This document shows positions 52,034 to 62,002 of a stretch of DNA of 64,000 nt, piece by piece (position 1 is the stretch's first letter; each line of letters opens with the position of its first letter). The DNA comes from Litchfieldia sinesaloumensis (GTDB lineage Bacteria > Bacillota > Bacilli > Bacillales > Bacillaceae_L). The notes below the pieces were generated by a model. That model was not told the DNA's origin. It saw only the letters and a list, made by a program, of their open reading frames with translations, and made no database searches. A program made the translations under genes and the position numbers. The stretch lies in contig NZ_LT732529.1 in the NCBI RefSeq assembly GCF_900156865.1, forward strand, positions 2,091,805-2,155,804, in the 5' to 3' direction.

Positions 52034-52090
52034 TCATTGATATTTCTTTGTAAACATAATAGTAAAAATCAATACATGTACCGAAAGCAT
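52034..52090 (-). CDS. 18-residue YrzI-like micro-ORF
   Basis: The peptide MLSVHVLIFTIMFTKKYQ aligns with the first residues of the YrzI protein next door (hydrophobic run, TI, then basic residues), so it may be a truncated YrzI paralogue. A strong AGGAGGAG lies 6 bases upstream. It is the last ORF before the terminator. Confidence 0.5.
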   Translation of the reverse strand: MLSVHVLIFTIMFTKKYQ

Positions 52091-52115
52091 ACGTAACTCC
52101 TCCTATTTTGATTCG

Positions 52116-52175
52116 TTAGGTGGAATCTTTCTCCACATTTAACCAAGCAACAATTGGACAACTTCTCATTAACAT
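52116..52175 (-). CDS. 19-residue micro-ORF downstream of yrzI
   Basis: The ORF encodes MLMRSCPIVAWLNVEKDST behind AAAGGGGAATGAAA. It lies between the YrzI-family gene and the 18-codon ORF, in the same direction. No homologue is recognised. Short ORFs of this kind occur around yrzI in B. subtilis. Confidence 0.4.
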   Translation of the reverse strand: MLMRSCPIVAWLNVEKDST

Positions 52176-52207
52176 TTTCATTCCCCTTTCCTATTTTTTT
52201 CGATCAA

Positions 52208-52348
52208 TTAAAACAAGCGCATCATTGAATATTGGCGATCTTTCATTTCTTCCATATGCTTACTGACTTTTTCTTCACGTACATATTCTTCAATAGACTT
52301 TTGACGTTTTGAAATCGAGATTGTTAAAAAGAAAAGATTAATGGTCAT
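52208..52348 (-). CDS. yrzI: YrzI family small protein
   Basis: The 46-residue protein starts MTINLFFLTISISKRQ and ends DRQYSMMRLF, matching the YrzI family (MTxNxFFLTIxIxKR... pattern). A strong AAGGAGGTGAG lies 6 bases upstream. In B. subtilis yrzI is in a multi-micro-ORF operon degraded by the ribosome-associated endonuclease Rae1, and high expression is reported to be harmful. The function is unknown. Confidence 0.8.
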   Translation of the reverse strand: MTINLFFLTISISKRQKSIEEYVREEKVSKHMEEMKDRQYSMMRLF

Positions 52349-52406
52349 TATTTACTCACCTCCTTTAATATGTTGATTCTGGTATTTATTTGTAGGGAAA
52401 TTGGCA

Positions 52407-52438
52407 CAAAAAAGCCACAGGCATTTTAGTCCTGTGGC
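52407..52438 (-). terminator. Intrinsic terminator, tandem copy 1
   Basis: On the minus strand GCCACAGG and CCTGTGGC form an 8-bp stem with a 9-base loop, followed by TTTTTT. It is the second hairpin met by transcripts of the 27-codon ORF. Confidence 0.85.
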
Positions 52439-52452
52439 GTAACAAGGCATAA

Positions 52453-52485
52453 TAAAGCCACAGGCGAAACTATCCCACCTGTGGC
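52453..52485 (-). terminator. Intrinsic terminator, tandem copy 2
   Basis: The same GCCACAGG/CCTGTGGC stem is repeated with a different 13-base loop and a weaker TTTATTAT tail. It is the first of two tandem hairpins downstream of the 27-codon ORF. Confidence 0.7.
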
Positions 52486-52504
52486 ATGATTAGCAAATTA
52501 ACGT

Positions 52505-52588
52505 TTAGTAATTAATCACCGGTTTGGTCGAATAGATTGTTCGATATAAAGTTTTTACGTATTTGTTTTTAGCAATTACTTTGATCAT
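52505..52588 (-). CDS. 27-residue basic micro-protein with its own transcription unit
   Basis: The ORF encodes MIKVIAKNKYVKTLYRTI plus nine more residues ending VINY; it has six basic and no acidic residues, and is Tyr-rich. AAGGAGG lies 8 bases upstream. A near-consensus SigA promoter (52634-52662) precedes it and two tandem terminators follow, so it looks like a dedicated transcript. No family recognised. Confidence 0.55.
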   Translation of the reverse strand: MIKVIAKNKYVKTLYRTIYSTKPVINY

Positions 52589-52633
52589 TGTATTCGACCT
52601 CCTTTTTGATAATAATTTTTTCCTACAGTGGTA

Positions 52634-52662
52634 ATTATAACCAATACATGGCCCCATGTAAA
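52634..52662 (-). promoter_or_regulatory. Strong SigA promoter of the 27-codon micro-ORF
   Basis: On the minus strand TTTACA (52657-52662) and TATAAT (52634-52639) are separated by 17 bases. The ORF start codon lies about 40 bases downstream of the expected transcription start. No other gene on this strand could use it before the tandem terminators. Confidence 0.75.
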
Positions 52663-52670
52663 CATTTTTT

Positions 52671-52708
52671 TACAAAAAAAAATCCTTCACCTAAAAATAA
52701 GGCAAAGG
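52671..52708 (-). terminator. Intrinsic terminator after yrhC
   Basis: On the minus strand CCTTTGCCT and AGGTGAAGG form a 9-bp stem with one mismatch, followed by a run of nine T. It lies at the yrhC stop and just upstream of the micro-ORF promoter. Confidence 0.8.
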
Positions 52709-52712
52709 ACTA

Positions 52713-52943
52713 TTATTCTTCAATTTGTTTTTTATATTTAATTACTAATAGAAAGAAGGTAAATGCTAAGCTTAATAGTATGAGAGTTGACCCAATCATT
52801 GTATAAAGTTGAAACGCAGATCGGCCCTCAGGTATGATAACACCAATATATAAAAATGCACCCATTACAAGAAGGATGTAACCAAAGTTTGTATAATCTG
52901 TGATTTTACTTTGCAATTTTTTCGTCTGCTTTTTCTGATCCAA
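52713..52943 (-). CDS. yrhC: YrhC family membrane protein
   Basis: This 76-residue protein has two transmembrane helices (about 18-38 and 45-68) between charged ends. It matches YrhC, which follows mccB in B. subtilis. The function is unknown; co-location suggests a link to the sulfur-recycling operon. Confidence 0.82.
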   Translation of the reverse strand: MDQKKQTKKLQSKITDYTNFGYILLVMGAFLYIGVIIPEGRSAFQLYTMIGSTLILLSLAFTFFLLVIKYKKQIEE

Positions 52944-53085
52944 TTGAATTCACCTACCAAAATAGTAAACTACCACCTAATAATAACATACCTTTAATCT
53001 GGGGTTAGAATGTAAATTTTAGCAGTTTTTATGGTTCAAAAGGATCAATAAAACCTCTATCCCAATACGGATAGAGGCTTCACTT

Positions 53086-55144
<2,059 letters not shown>

Positions 55145-55159
55145 AACAATCCCCCGTTA

Positions 55160-55867
55160 TTAAGCGTTATTACTATTAATTTGTTCAACCATTCTTTCAA
55201 CTACATCTGAAGAATTTTTTGCTGCAGTTTGGAGGAATTGGTCAAATGATACATTAGATTCTTTACCCGCGATATCTGATAAAGCACGAATGACAACAAA
55301 AGGAACTTCGAATTGATGACATACCTGTGCCACTGCGGCTGCTTCCATCTCGACAGCGTATAAATCACCAAACTTTTCACTAACGAACGCAACCCTTTCA
55401 GGATCATTCATGAAAGAGTCACCTGTTGCAATTAAACCAGTTACAACCTGAATATCTGTAATACCCTCTGCACTTTTTTCTGCTAGTTTAATTAGCTGTG
55501 CATCTGCTTTGAATGCAGCAGGCAATCCAGGAACTTGCCCATATTCATAATTAAAGGCCGTTACATCCACATCATGATGTCTGACTTCCGAGGATATTAC
55601 TATATCACCCACATTAAGCGTCTCTAAATGACCACCTGCTGATCCCGTGTTCACCACATAATCTGGCTTAAATTGCATTAAAAGTATTGTTGTTGAAATG
55701 GCAGCATTCACTTTACCAATCCCTGATTTTAATAAAATTACGTCATAGCCATTTAATGTTCCCGTATAGAACACGCTTCCGGCAACGATAGATTCCTGTC
55801 TATTGTCAATTTTCTCTCTTAGTATTGCTACTTCTTCATCCATTGCTCCAATAATTGCTACTTTCAT
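55160..55867 (-). CDS. mtnN: 5'-methylthioadenosine/S-adenosylhomocysteine nucleosidase
   Basis: MtnN hydrolyses SAH and MTA to adenine plus S-ribosylhomocysteine or methylthioribose. The 235-residue protein has the nucleoside phosphorylase fold with [15 protein letters not shown], and a catalytic-aspartate motif RALSDIAG near residue 196. It feeds the homocysteine recycled by MccA/MccB. Confidence 0.96.
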   Translation of the reverse strand: MKVAIIGAMDEEVAILREKIDNRQESIVAGSVFYTGTLNGYDVILLKSGIGKVNAAISTTILLMQFKPDYVVNTGSAGGHLETLNVGDIVISSEVRHHDVDVTAFNYEYGQVPGLPAAFKADAQLIKLAEKSAEGITDIQVVTGLIATGDSFMNDPERVAFVSEKFGDLYAVEMEAAAVAQVCHQFEVPFVVIRALSDIAGKESNVSFDQFLQTAAKNSSDVVERMVEQINSNNA

Positions 55868-55888
55868 AAGTACGTATCACCTTTCGTT

Positions 55889-56533
55889 TTACTGTTTCGT
55901 TGCTTCCATTACCCATACAAAGTGATTAAATCGTTTGAATTCTACTGTAAATCCATTATTCTTTGCGATTTCTTGCAGTACAGGAATTGTTGTATAATAC
56001 TCCGTCTTCAAATCGTTTGCAAGGTTTAGAAAGCCTTTTTGTTTTGCGGATTCAATAGTCATTTTATAGTCTTGTTCATTCTCGAACATTGTATCCGCAA
56101 ACACTATTTTACCACCTTTTTCTAATAAGTTACTATATAGTGCAAATGCATGGTTTTTCTCAGTATCATTTAAATGGTGGAAAGCATACGTACTTACAAT
56201 TGTATCGATTTGTTCAGTAGGTTTATTAAAAACGATAAAGTCTCCATCTTCTATTGTTAGAAAATAGTTTTGAAGCTTTTCAAATGCTATATCTCGCATA
56301 GGTTTAGACGGTTCAACACCATACACTTTCTTCTTTTCATGTAGAAGTTTTTCAGTAAGGTTGCCTGTACCCACACCAAATTCCAAAACGATGAGACCGG
56401 ATTTCTGAACGACATCATTTAATATATCTTCATATCGCGAAAACACTTCCTGGTACTCCACATCATGTCCGGTTACTGTTTGATCATACGAGTCCGCCCA
56501 ACCTTCAAAAACCTCTAAAAATTCTCGCCCCAT
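55889..56533 (-). CDS. yrrT: Class I SAM-dependent methyltransferase YrrT
   Basis: The 214-residue protein has a SAM-binding motif [15 protein letters not shown] (about 54-68). It heads the methionine-to-cysteine operon as in B. subtilis; the substrate is unknown. The ATG at 56533 follows GTGGAGAG; a longer reading to 56551 lacks support. A CymR-like sequence lies upstream. Confidence 0.9.
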   Translation of the reverse strand: MGREFLEVFEGWADSYDQTVTGHDVEYQEVFSRYEDILNDVVQKSGLIVLEFGVGTGNLTEKLLHEKKKVYGVEPSKPMRDIAFEKLQNYFLTIEDGDFIVFNKPTEQIDTIVSTYAFHHLNDTEKNHAFALYSNLLEKGGKIVFADTMFENEQDYKMTIESAKQKGFLNLANDLKTEYYTTIPVLQEIAKNNGFTVEFKRFNHFVWVMEATKQ

Positions 56534-56554
56534 TTGTCTCACTCTCCACAAAGT

Positions 56555-56578
56555 GTATTATTCCTATCAATATACTAT
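56555..56578 (-). promoter_or_regulatory. Candidate CymR operator of the yrrT operon
   Basis: On the minus strand TATATTGATAGGAATAATA lies upstream of the yrrT start and resembles CymR sites (ATAGGAATT core). In B. subtilis the yrrT operon is repressed by CymR when cysteine is plentiful. The motif is degenerate, so this is a suggestion. Confidence 0.35.
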
Positions 56579-56653
56579 GAATTTAAAAATTAACTGTTCT
56601 AAATTTATCATATTATCCTGTTATTTTCAATTATCATTACTCACTAAAAGAAC

Positions 56654-56680
56654 ACAAAAAAACGCAGGAATTCCTGCGCC
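56654..56680 (-). terminator. Intrinsic terminator after yrrS
   Basis: On the minus strand CGCAGGAA and TTCCTGCG form an 8-bp stem with almost no loop (likely opening at AATT), followed by seven T. It lies at the yrrS stop codon. Confidence 0.8.
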
Positions 56681-56684
56681 TACT

Positions 56685-57428
56685 TTAATCATCATCATCA
56701 TCATCGTCATTTTCATCAGAATCAGATTCATTTTTATAGTTTTTATATGTTTCGGTGTCATTTTCTTTTAATTCTTCAATCTTAGTTGGTTTCCAACCTT
56801 CATTTGGGATCCAATCTAGGTAAACTTTTTGGACTTGCTTCGTAGTTTTAGATGATACAGTTGCGGTTATTGAACTTCCACCGTTTCTTCCTAACCACCA
56901 GACCACCATATCTGCTCTATCAAAACCAGTAGCATAGCTTGCTGCCTTTTCCATTTCATTCCGATCAGTTGAATCTGCATCAAAATTAGTGATATGAGGC
57001 TCTGTTTGTTCAGTTCCAACTGGTTTCCACGCAGGATTGACAATTGTTCTTACTATATTAGATTCAGGATCTCCTTCAGTTACCTCAATTGATTCATCAG
57101 ATTCTGGCTCATTCTCCTCAGCCTTTTCCTCTACATTTGAATCTTTTGTTGTTTCCTTCTTGTTTTGATCATCAGCAGGTGACTCTTTCACTTTATCCTC
57201 AGAGTCTTGAGGAGTCGTTTTTTCATTGCTGTCTTTTGGTTGATTCGTTTCATTTGATGATACCTGTTCCTCTACATTTTTATCACCGAAAATAAGTTTC
57301 CCGCCAAAGAAAACAATCAAGATAACAACGAGAATAATTAACATATTTAGTATTCGATTTACCTTTTTTCGTTTTGCTCTTCGTTCAGATCGAGGCCCTT
57401 CATATAGATTGTCTAAATCATTCCCCAT
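56685..57428 (-). CDS. yrrS: YrrS family protein (DUF1510)
   Basis: The 247-residue protein has a cytoplasmic basic start (RSERRAKRKKVNR), one transmembrane helix (about 25-45), a Glu/Ser/Asp-rich disordered linker (about 50-120) and a C-terminal DUF1510 domain. It ends in seven aspartates encoded by GAT repeats. An AGGGGGG ribosome binding site precedes the ATG. In Bacillus it follows pbpI (yrrR), suggesting a cell-wall-linked role. Confidence 0.88.
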   Translation of the reverse strand: MGNDLDNLYEGPRSERRAKRKKVNRILNMLIILVVILIVFFGGKLIFGDKNVEEQVSSNETNQPKDSNEKTTPQDSEDKVKESPADDQNKKETTKDSNVEEKAEENEPESDESIEVTEGDPESNIVRTIVNPAWKPVGTEQTEPHITNFDADSTDRNEMEKAASYATGFDRADMVVWWLGRNGGSSITATVSSKTTKQVQKVYLDWIPNEGWKPTKIEELKENDTETYKNYKNESDSDENDDDDDDD

Positions 57429-57518
57429 TTTTTAGTACCCCCCTAACAATGACTATTGCGAAGTAAACTATCTTCTTATTCTAGCATGATAGAATGAAAG
57501 GTTGAAGATATTTCTTAA

Positions 57519-59294
57519 TCAGTCAATGGTTTTGGGACCTTTTTCCTGTTCAAGATCATATATTCCTTGAACCAAATCATTAAAGACTGTATTTGCTACA
57601 GACGAAGTTCCTGGTTGCTCTAAGTCGACTACGACTAACGCATATTTCGGTTTTTCAAAAGGAAAATATCCAGCAAACCATTTGTTCACAAGTGTTACTT
57701 CACCTTGTTTTTTTCCTGTTTCGGCAGTACCAGATTTACCTGCAACATGATATGGAAGCTGTGCAAATCTTTGACCAGTTCCAGATGTAACGACACCTCT
57801 TAACAATTCTTGCAGTCGGCTTGCTGTATACGGAGCAATTTTTGGCCCTTCCATCTCCTGCTTTGAAAATGAAAATAAAGTTGTTCCGTTTTTATATAAA
57901 ACATCGCTTACAGTCCGCACTTCTTTCTTTGACCCGCCTCTCGCAATGGTTGCCATCATATTAGCAATACCCAACGGGGTCACTCTTACATCTTTTTGGC
58001 CGATGGCAGTTTGAGCAATTGCTTTCGCCACATGTTTATCTCGTTCATCAGCCCAAATACGTCCATGATACTCTTTAGGGAATTGCTTAAAATCTTGAAA
58101 ACGAAAAACATCGCCATTCCAACCCACTGGCCCAAGGAGACCAAGCATTTCGGAATATTTTTCAATCACATCAGGATCACTTTCAATCATTTCTTGAGCC
58201 AGCTTTGCGAAAGTATAGTTACAACTCTTAGCGAAGCTATTATAGAAGTTTAGCATACCATGTTGATATTCCGCTGGTCCTTCTCCATAAAGGTCTAAAT
58301 CACAATTAAACATACGATCATTAGAAATTTGTTGATTTTCAATTGCTGCAGCTGCAATTACAGCCTTAAAAACTGAACCCGGAAATTGTGGCATAATCAT
58401 CTGATTTTCTGCAGATTCATCCCCAAATGGATTTGAAGTGTTAATGGTTGGTCTACTAACCATTGCTAGTAAATCATTGGACTCGATATCTAGAAGTACA
58501 ATTCCACCCTTCTTTAGTTGATGCTTATCGAGTATTTCCTCTGCTACTATTTGAAAATCCTTGTCTAGGGTTGTTTGAATAGCAACGGGGTAATACGGAT
58601 TTGCTGGCGCTGTATACTTTACGTCAATTCCAAATAAAGGGCCACCATCACCAGCCACATGATAGAGAAGCTTTGCCTCTCCTTCTGGCAAAAGGAATTC
58701 GTCAAATGTAGATTGCAACCCAGTAATACCTAGTTTTGTATTTTTCGGTAAATAGCTTTTATCTGGATAGCGTTCTTGGAATAACTCACTGTTTTCACGT
58801 ATTAATCCAATTAAATGTTCCGCTATTTCACTATCAAGTTCATATTGACGATGGACTGCGAATACACCAGGTATCTGAAGATTATTAATTTTATTCATTT
58901 GGGTTTCTGTTAGTTCTATAGGTCTCTTCCCACCTACGATAACAGGTTTTTTTGCATCCATGATCTCATTCTTCAATTCATTCACAGAAACATTTACAAT
59001 TTTTGCGACATCTTCTGCTGGCCATTCGATATTTTTCAAAAAGGGAAACAACACGAGTGTGGGGTAATATTCATGGGTGAGTGCCTCTTTATTGCGGTCA
59101 ATAAATCTACCTCGTCCTTGATCTATAACAAGCTCCTGTGTTCTTTGTGAAACACTAGACTCAATTAAATTGATATCTCTTTTTGTAAATGATTCAGTAC
59201 TTACTAATTGTAGTTGTATCAGTCTCCCGATTAATCCAGCCACTAGTAAAAAAATGATACATTGAACGATAATTGCACGTTTTTTTATTACCAT
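57519..59294 (-). CDS. pbpI: Class B penicillin-binding protein (PbpI/YrrR-like)
   Basis: The 591-residue protein has an N-terminal membrane anchor (about 8-28), a PBP dimerisation domain and a transpeptidase domain. The active-site motifs are S307-x-x-K310 (PGSVFK), S357-C-N and K520-S-G-T. It belongs to the PBP2 family; in B. subtilis pbpI/yrrR is a vegetative or sporulation-associated class B PBP. Its GAGGTG ribosome binding site lies within the terminator arm at 59296-59330. Confidence 0.92.
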   Translation of the reverse strand: MVIKKRAIIVQCIIFLLVAGLIGRLIQLQLVSTESFTKRDINLIESSVSQRTQELVIDQGRGRFIDRNKEALTHEYYPTLVLFPFLKNIEWPAEDVAKIVNVSVNELKNEIMDAKKPVIVGGKRPIELTETQMNKINNLQIPGVFAVHRQYELDSEIAEHLIGLIRENSELFQERYPDKSYLPKNTKLGITGLQSTFDEFLLPEGEAKLLYHVAGDGGPLFGIDVKYTAPANPYYPVAIQTTLDKDFQIVAEEILDKHQLKKGGIVLLDIESNDLLAMVSRPTINTSNPFGDESAENQMIMPQFPGSVFKAVIAAAAIENQQISNDRMFNCDLDLYGEGPAEYQHGMLNFYNSFAKSCNYTFAKLAQEMIESDPDVIEKYSEMLGLLGPVGWNGDVFRFQDFKQFPKEYHGRIWADERDKHVAKAIAQTAIGQKDVRVTPLGIANMMATIARGGSKKEVRTVSDVLYKNGTTLFSFSKQEMEGPKIAPYTASRLQELLRGVVTSGTGQRFAQLPYHVAGKSGTAETGKKQGEVTLVNKWFAGYFPFEKPKYALVVVDLEQPGTSSVANTVFNDLVQGIYDLEQEKGPKTID

Positions 59295-59295
59295 A

Positions 59296-59330
59296 GAAAA
59301 ACACCTCGTCTACAGTTTGGACGAGGTGTT
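59296..59330 (-). terminator. Terminator after greA overlapping the pbpI ribosome binding site
   Basis: On the minus strand ACACCTCGTC and GACGAGGTGT form a perfect 10-bp stem with a 9-base loop, followed by TTTTTC and then the pbpI ATG. The 3' arm includes the GAGGTG used by pbpI. Confidence 0.85.
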
Positions 59331-59352
59331 ATCATTATTATACATAAGACTA

Positions 59353-59826
59353 TTAGTCAATTTTCGTAATTTCGACAAACATTTCTCCACCTGGAGTTTG
59401 GACAGTTACCTTGTCTCCAACGTGTTTTCCGATTAGACTTTTTGCAATTGGTGAATCGTTTGAGATTTTTCCTTCAAACGGGTCAGCTTCAGCACTTCCG
59501 ACAATCGTATATGTTTCTTCTTCACCATCTGGAAGTTCAATAAAGGTTACAGTCTTACCTAGTGAAACCTTCCCTGCACTGTCAGCGTCTTCTTCAATAA
59601 TTTTTGCATTACGAATCATATTTTCAATTGTTGTAATACGTCCTTCAACAAACGCTTGTTCATCTTTAGCAGAATCATACTCTGAGTTCTCAGATAAATC
59701 TCCGAAACTTCTCGCAATTTTAATACGCTCTACTACTTCTTTACGTTTAACTGTCTTTAAATGTTCTAATTCTTGCTCTAATTTTTGTTTTCCTTCTGCT
59801 GTCATTGGAAATACTTTTTCTACCAT
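59353..59826 (-). CDS. greA: Transcription elongation factor GreA
   Basis: GreA rescues backtracked RNA polymerase by stimulating RNA cleavage. The 157-residue protein has the N-terminal coiled coil with the acidic tip ([12 protein letters not shown], about 42-53) and a C-terminal FKBP-like domain. AAGGAG precedes the ATG. Confidence 0.97.
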   Translation of the reverse strand: MVEKVFPMTAEGKQKLEQELEHLKTVKRKEVVERIKIARSFGDLSENSEYDSAKDEQAFVEGRITTIENMIRNAKIIEEDADSAGKVSLGKTVTFIELPDGEEETYTIVGSAEADPFEGKISNDSPIAKSLIGKHVGDKVTVQTPGGEMFVEITKID

Positions 59827-59920
59827 AATCCCTTCACTCCTTGTAGTCGTTACAATCCCCCTGTGATTGTGTTTGTGTAATTAATATGTAGTACGAAATG
59901 GCTTTCATATTGAATAGTAA

Positions 59921-59958
59921 GGAAAGGAATGATAGGAAATTCTACCATTCCTTTCTCT
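59921..59958 (-). terminator. Probable terminator after udk
   Basis: On the minus strand AGAAAGGAATGGTAG and CTATCATTCCTTT pair over about 13 bp with a small loop (AATTTC), followed by a mixed T-rich tail. It lies in the udk-greA gap. Confidence 0.6.
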
Positions 59959-60001
59959 GTATGTTTTGTACTATCATAACACCTTTATCTCTGTTATGTT
60001 A

Positions 60002-60637
60002 TTACAAAATGACTTTTTGTTCAAGAATTGTTTGAATTTTAGTTACCATTAAATCAATTGCAACGTGATTTTGTCCCCCTTCAGGGATGATAATGTCTGC
60101 ATATCTTTTTGTCGGTTCAATAAATTGATTATGCATAGGACGCACCACGTTTTCATATTGTTCGATAACCGATTCTAATGTACGACCACGATCTTTAATA
60201 TCACGCAACATTCTTCTGATTATGCGAATGTCAGCATCGGTATCAACGAATAGTTTTATATCCATTAAATCGCGTAATCTTTCATCTTCGAGAACGAGGA
60301 TTCCTTCTAAAATGATAACATCCTTTGGTTCAACTTCAATCACTTCAGAGGACCTTGTATGAAATTTATAGTCATAAACTGGCTTACTTATACCTTTGTA
60401 TTCAATAAGTTTTTTTATATGTTCTATCAGCAGGTCATTATCAAAAGCCAATGGATGGTCGTAATTTGTATTTAATCTCTCTTCAAAAGGCATATGGCTT
60501 TGATCTTTATAATATGAATCCTGTTCAATCATCATGATTGAATGGCCTCTAAAATGCTCATAGATTGCTTTTGATACACTTGTTTTACCGGATCCTGAGC
60601 CTCCAGCAATGCCAATGACGATTGGCTTTCTGCTCAT
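60002..60637 (-). CDS. udk: Uridine/cytidine kinase
   Basis: Udk phosphorylates uridine and cytidine in salvage. The 211-residue protein has a P-loop GGSGSGKT (residues 12-19), DSYYKD and DHPLAFD. AAAGGGGAAG precedes the ATG. It starts 1 base after yrrO. Confidence 0.96.
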   Translation of the reverse strand: MSRKPIVIGIAGGSGSGKTSVSKAIYEHFRGHSIMMIEQDSYYKDQSHMPFEERLNTNYDHPLAFDNDLLIEHIKKLIEYKGISKPVYDYKFHTRSSEVIEVEPKDVIILEGILVLEDERLRDLMDIKLFVDTDADIRIIRRMLRDIKDRGRTLESVIEQYENVVRPMHNQFIEPTKRYADIIIPEGGQNHVAIDLMVTKIQTILEQKVIL

Positions 60638-60638
60638 C

Positions 60639-61913
60639 TTACTTCCCCTTTCGCATCATGTTGTTAGGGTAAACAGGTTTGTCCACTTTAAACGAAACAA
60701 TTTGTAATGGATGTCTAGCAGCATCCATTTCATTCCCGTCCTCATCCCAAATAGTCTCGATAATCTGAGTAAAGTTTTCGATTTCAGGACCAAAAAACTC
60801 AACCCGGTCACCTTTTTTAAAGAAGTTACGTTGCTGCATCGTTACAATCTCTGATTCCTTATCATAGTCTAACACTAGACCTGCAAAATCATAAGTTGTT
60901 TTTTTACTATGTGTTCCAAACATTTGTTCCTTCACACCTGGAATTCCTTCAAAAAAGGCAGGAGCAGTATCACGATTTGCACATTTATCAAGCTCTTCTA
61001 GCCACTCTTTAGCAATCACGAAATTATCAGGATCCGCACAATACGCATCAATAACTTTGCGATATACACTTACAACAGTTGCAATATAATGAATGGATTT
61101 CATTCGTCCTTCAATTTTCAGACTATCAATACCTAGCTCAATCATTCGTGGAATTGATTCGATAAGCTTTAAGTCTTTTGGACTCATTGCAAACGGAGAG
61201 TCTTCTTCCCCAAATAATGCTACTTCATTTTTATCCTCGTCTAGTTTAAATAAATCATAATCCCACCGGCACGATTGACAGCAACCACCACGGTTCGAAT
61301 CGCGTGCTGTCATATGATTACTTAATGTACAACGACCAGAATAAGCAATACACATTGCTCCATGAACAAAGGTTTCGATTTCAATATCGACCTTTTCCTT
61401 CATTTCTTGAATTTCTTCAGCACTTGTTTCACGTGCCAGGACTACACGTTCTAACCCTTCTTCTTTCCAGAATTGAACAGCTTTCCAGTTGGATAGCGAT
61501 TGCTGTGTACTTAAGTGTACCTCCATTTTCGGAGCAACACGCTTACACGTCTCAATGATAAGTGGGTCGGCCACAATAATACCAGATACTCCAGCCTCCT
61601 CTAGCCCCATTAAATATTCATCTAATCCATCTATGTTTTCATTATGTGCGTAAATATTTGTTGTGACATAGATTTTGGCACCGTATTTGTTTGCAAATTC
61701 TACACCTTCTGCGATTTCTTCTAATGTAAAATTATCAGCATTGGAACGAAGCCCGTATTCTTGTCCACCGATAAAAACAGCATCTGCACCATAGTGAACA
61801 GCGATTTTTAACTTTTCAAGATTACCTGCTGGTGCAAGCAATTCTGGCCGTTTTACGATTACACGCTTGCCATCTACTATTTTTGAAATAGGTTCTCTCA
61901 CTGCTGTTGACAT
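60639..61913 (-). CDS. yrrO: U32 family tRNA hydroxylation protein YrrO (TrhP2-like)
   Basis: The 424-residue protein has the U32 signature [20 protein letters not shown] (about 185-205) with conserved cysteines (CxxxxSGRC...CCQSC), which in the family bind iron or an iron-sulfur cluster. In B. subtilis yrrN and yrrO are needed for ho5U34 formation in tRNA; the proteolytic name is historical. Long C-terminal extension compared with YrrN. It is followed by udk. Confidence 0.9.
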   Translation of the reverse strand: MSTAVREPISKIVDGKRVIVKRPELLAPAGNLEKLKIAVHYGADAVFIGGQEYGLRSNADNFTLEEIAEGVEFANKYGAKIYVTTNIYAHNENIDGLDEYLMGLEEAGVSGIIVADPLIIETCKRVAPKMEVHLSTQQSLSNWKAVQFWKEEGLERVVLARETSAEEIQEMKEKVDIEIETFVHGAMCIAYSGRCTLSNHMTARDSNRGGCCQSCRWDYDLFKLDEDKNEVALFGEEDSPFAMSPKDLKLIESIPRMIELGIDSLKIEGRMKSIHYIATVVSVYRKVIDAYCADPDNFVIAKEWLEELDKCANRDTAPAFFEGIPGVKEQMFGTHSKKTTYDFAGLVLDYDKESEIVTMQQRNFFKKGDRVEFFGPEIENFTQIIETIWDEDGNEMDAARHPLQIVSFKVDKPVYPNNMMRKGK

Positions 61914-62002
61914 GTATAATCCTCCTTCATTACATAAATCCGCCTTGGCAAATTTGCGCCCAGGTACAGAGTTAGGCGTTTAGTTCAATTGCTCTAGTAG
62001 AA

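Noticed and set aside
51768-52040. 90-codon plus-strand frame over the dispersed repeat
   Set aside because: It reads through the repeat on its non-coding strand, has no ribosome binding site and is not preserved in the other repeat copies.
59411-59866. 151-codon plus-strand frame through greA
   Set aside because: Antisense shadow of greA; no Shine-Dalgarno and Ser-rich composition typical of reversed coding DNA.
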